A stretch of DNA of 59,880 nucleotides from Mycolicibacterium septicum DSM 44393. GTDB lineage: Bacteria > Actinomycetota > Actinomycetes > Mycobacteriales > Mycobacteriaceae. The stretch lies in assembly GCF_000455325.1 (NCBI RefSeq), contig NZ_HG322951.1, positions 401,516 to 461,395 on the forward strand, in the 5' to 3' direction. Below are positions 59,588-59,880 of the stretch, one piece after another. The position numbers and the translations under genes are program-made. The notes beneath the pieces are model-generated. The model searched no databases. It saw nothing but the letters and a program-made list of their open reading frames with translations, and was not told the DNA's origin. How positions within the stretch are numbered: the stretch's first letter is position 1; the number at the start of each line of letters is the position of its first letter.

Positions 59588-59880
59588 CGCAGTATCTGTT
59601 CCGGTGCCTTCGGTACGGCCTGAGCATCAGCCCCGGCCTCCCTGGGCACGATCACGTGGAATGCCAGGTCCGGCAACGCTGCCGGGGTCTGGTAAGGCGT
59701 CGTCTGGGTCACCGTGTCGGTGACCGTGGGCGGTGGTGACTGCTGCTGATCCTTGCGATCCTGCGCGTTGAGCACGATCAGGATGGCAATCACGATAGCC
59801 AGCGCGCCGAGTACCCCGGCGGCCCACAGTAGTGCCCGCTGACCCGACGAGAATGTGCGGCGCGGAGCCGGTGCCGGCCG
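59584..59880 (-). CDS. pknA: Ser/Thr protein kinase PknA, C-terminal fragment (runs off window)
   Basis: Only the 3' end is present: about 98 codons without the kinase domain. It reads a Pro/Arg-rich juxtamembrane end ([15 protein letters not shown]), one transmembrane helix ([20 protein letters not shown]) and a short extracytoplasmic tail ending in [12 protein letters not shown], without PASTA repeats, as in PknA. The stop overlaps the pknB ATG (ATGA), matching the conserved pknA-pknB operon. The gene continues right of the window. Confidence 0.88.

Overview
The window is a chromosomal origin region from a high-GC actinobacterium, almost certainly a rapidly growing Mycobacterium (Mycolicibacterium). 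The recognisable order is rpmH-dnaA-oriC-dnaN-gnd-recF-dciA-gyrB-gyrA on the right and rpmH-rnpA-yidD-yidC-jag-gid-parA-parB on the left. It also carries mycobacterial families such as cwlM, cwsA, crgA, Mtc28, pknA/pknB and the fused MurJ-pseudokinase. A glucosylglycerate hydrolase gene, known from rapid growers, supports that placement. No insertion sequence, prophage or CRISPR array was seen; this is core chromosome with a few accessory insertions.

Layout. 1-20.2 kb: start of ponA1 and its neighbour (minus strand), a DUF1707 membrane protein, a PadR regulator and inositol-phosphate synthase ino1. Then comes a probable catabolic/uptake block: alpha/beta hydrolase, GMC flavoenzyme, F420/LLM enzyme, GntR regulator, SBP-permease fusion and ABC ATPase. 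After it lie a MarR regulator, glucosylglycerate hydrolase, an SDR, leuS, Mtc28, a small Cys-rich membrane protein, YqgE, an MFS protein and a DinB-like protein. This block corresponds to M. tuberculosis Rv0036c-Rv0050 but lies on the other side of the origin and inverted, as I recall for M. smegmatis. 20.2-35.2 kb: a DxDxDG-repeat protein with pcnA (minus); divergently mutT4, a DUF6049-type protein, murJ, sigM, its anti-sigma factor, trxB, trxC and cwlM; then an extra hydrolase and a GNAT-like gene. 35.4-40.8 kb: the minus-strand chromosome-partitioning and membrane-insertion cluster parB-parA-gid-jag-yidC-yidD-rnpA-rpmH, with three perfect parS sites. 40.8-43.4 kb: dnaA and oriC with DnaA boxes on both sides of dnaA. 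43.4-53.4 kb: replication and topology genes, with an unexpected small ABM-type monooxygenase gene between gyrB and gyrA. 53.4-59.9 kb: tRNA-Ile, a 38-residue membrane microprotein, tRNA-Ala, a lipoprotein, cwsA, ppiA, a PH-domain protein, crgA, Rv0012-type DUF881 protein, trpG/pabA, pknB and the 3' end of pknA.

How the parts work together. Replication initiation (DnaA, DnaN, DciA, RecF, gyrase), segregation (ParA/ParB/parS), and cell-wall growth and division control (PonA1, MurJ, CwlM, CwsA, CrgA, PknA/PknB) are packed around the origin. SigM and its anti-sigma factor and a thioredoxin pair with a SigH-like promoter provide stress control. CCA-adding PcnA fits the two tRNA genes, neither of which encodes CCA.

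The most notable observations are: (1) parS sites embedded in the reading frames of parA and gid, encoding VSRET-VSRET and FHVKH; (2) a monooxygenase-like gene splitting gyrB and gyrA; (3) about eleven genes with a TANNNT -10 box 6-9 nt before the start codon, i.e. predicted leaderless mRNAs; (4) very long hairpin terminators; (5) a hydrolase-GMC-F420-GntR-ABC block that may be an undescribed uptake/oxidation module; and (6) a cytosolic-looking DxDGDG repeat protein. All functional calls rest on reading the sequence and recalled family knowledge; no search was run.
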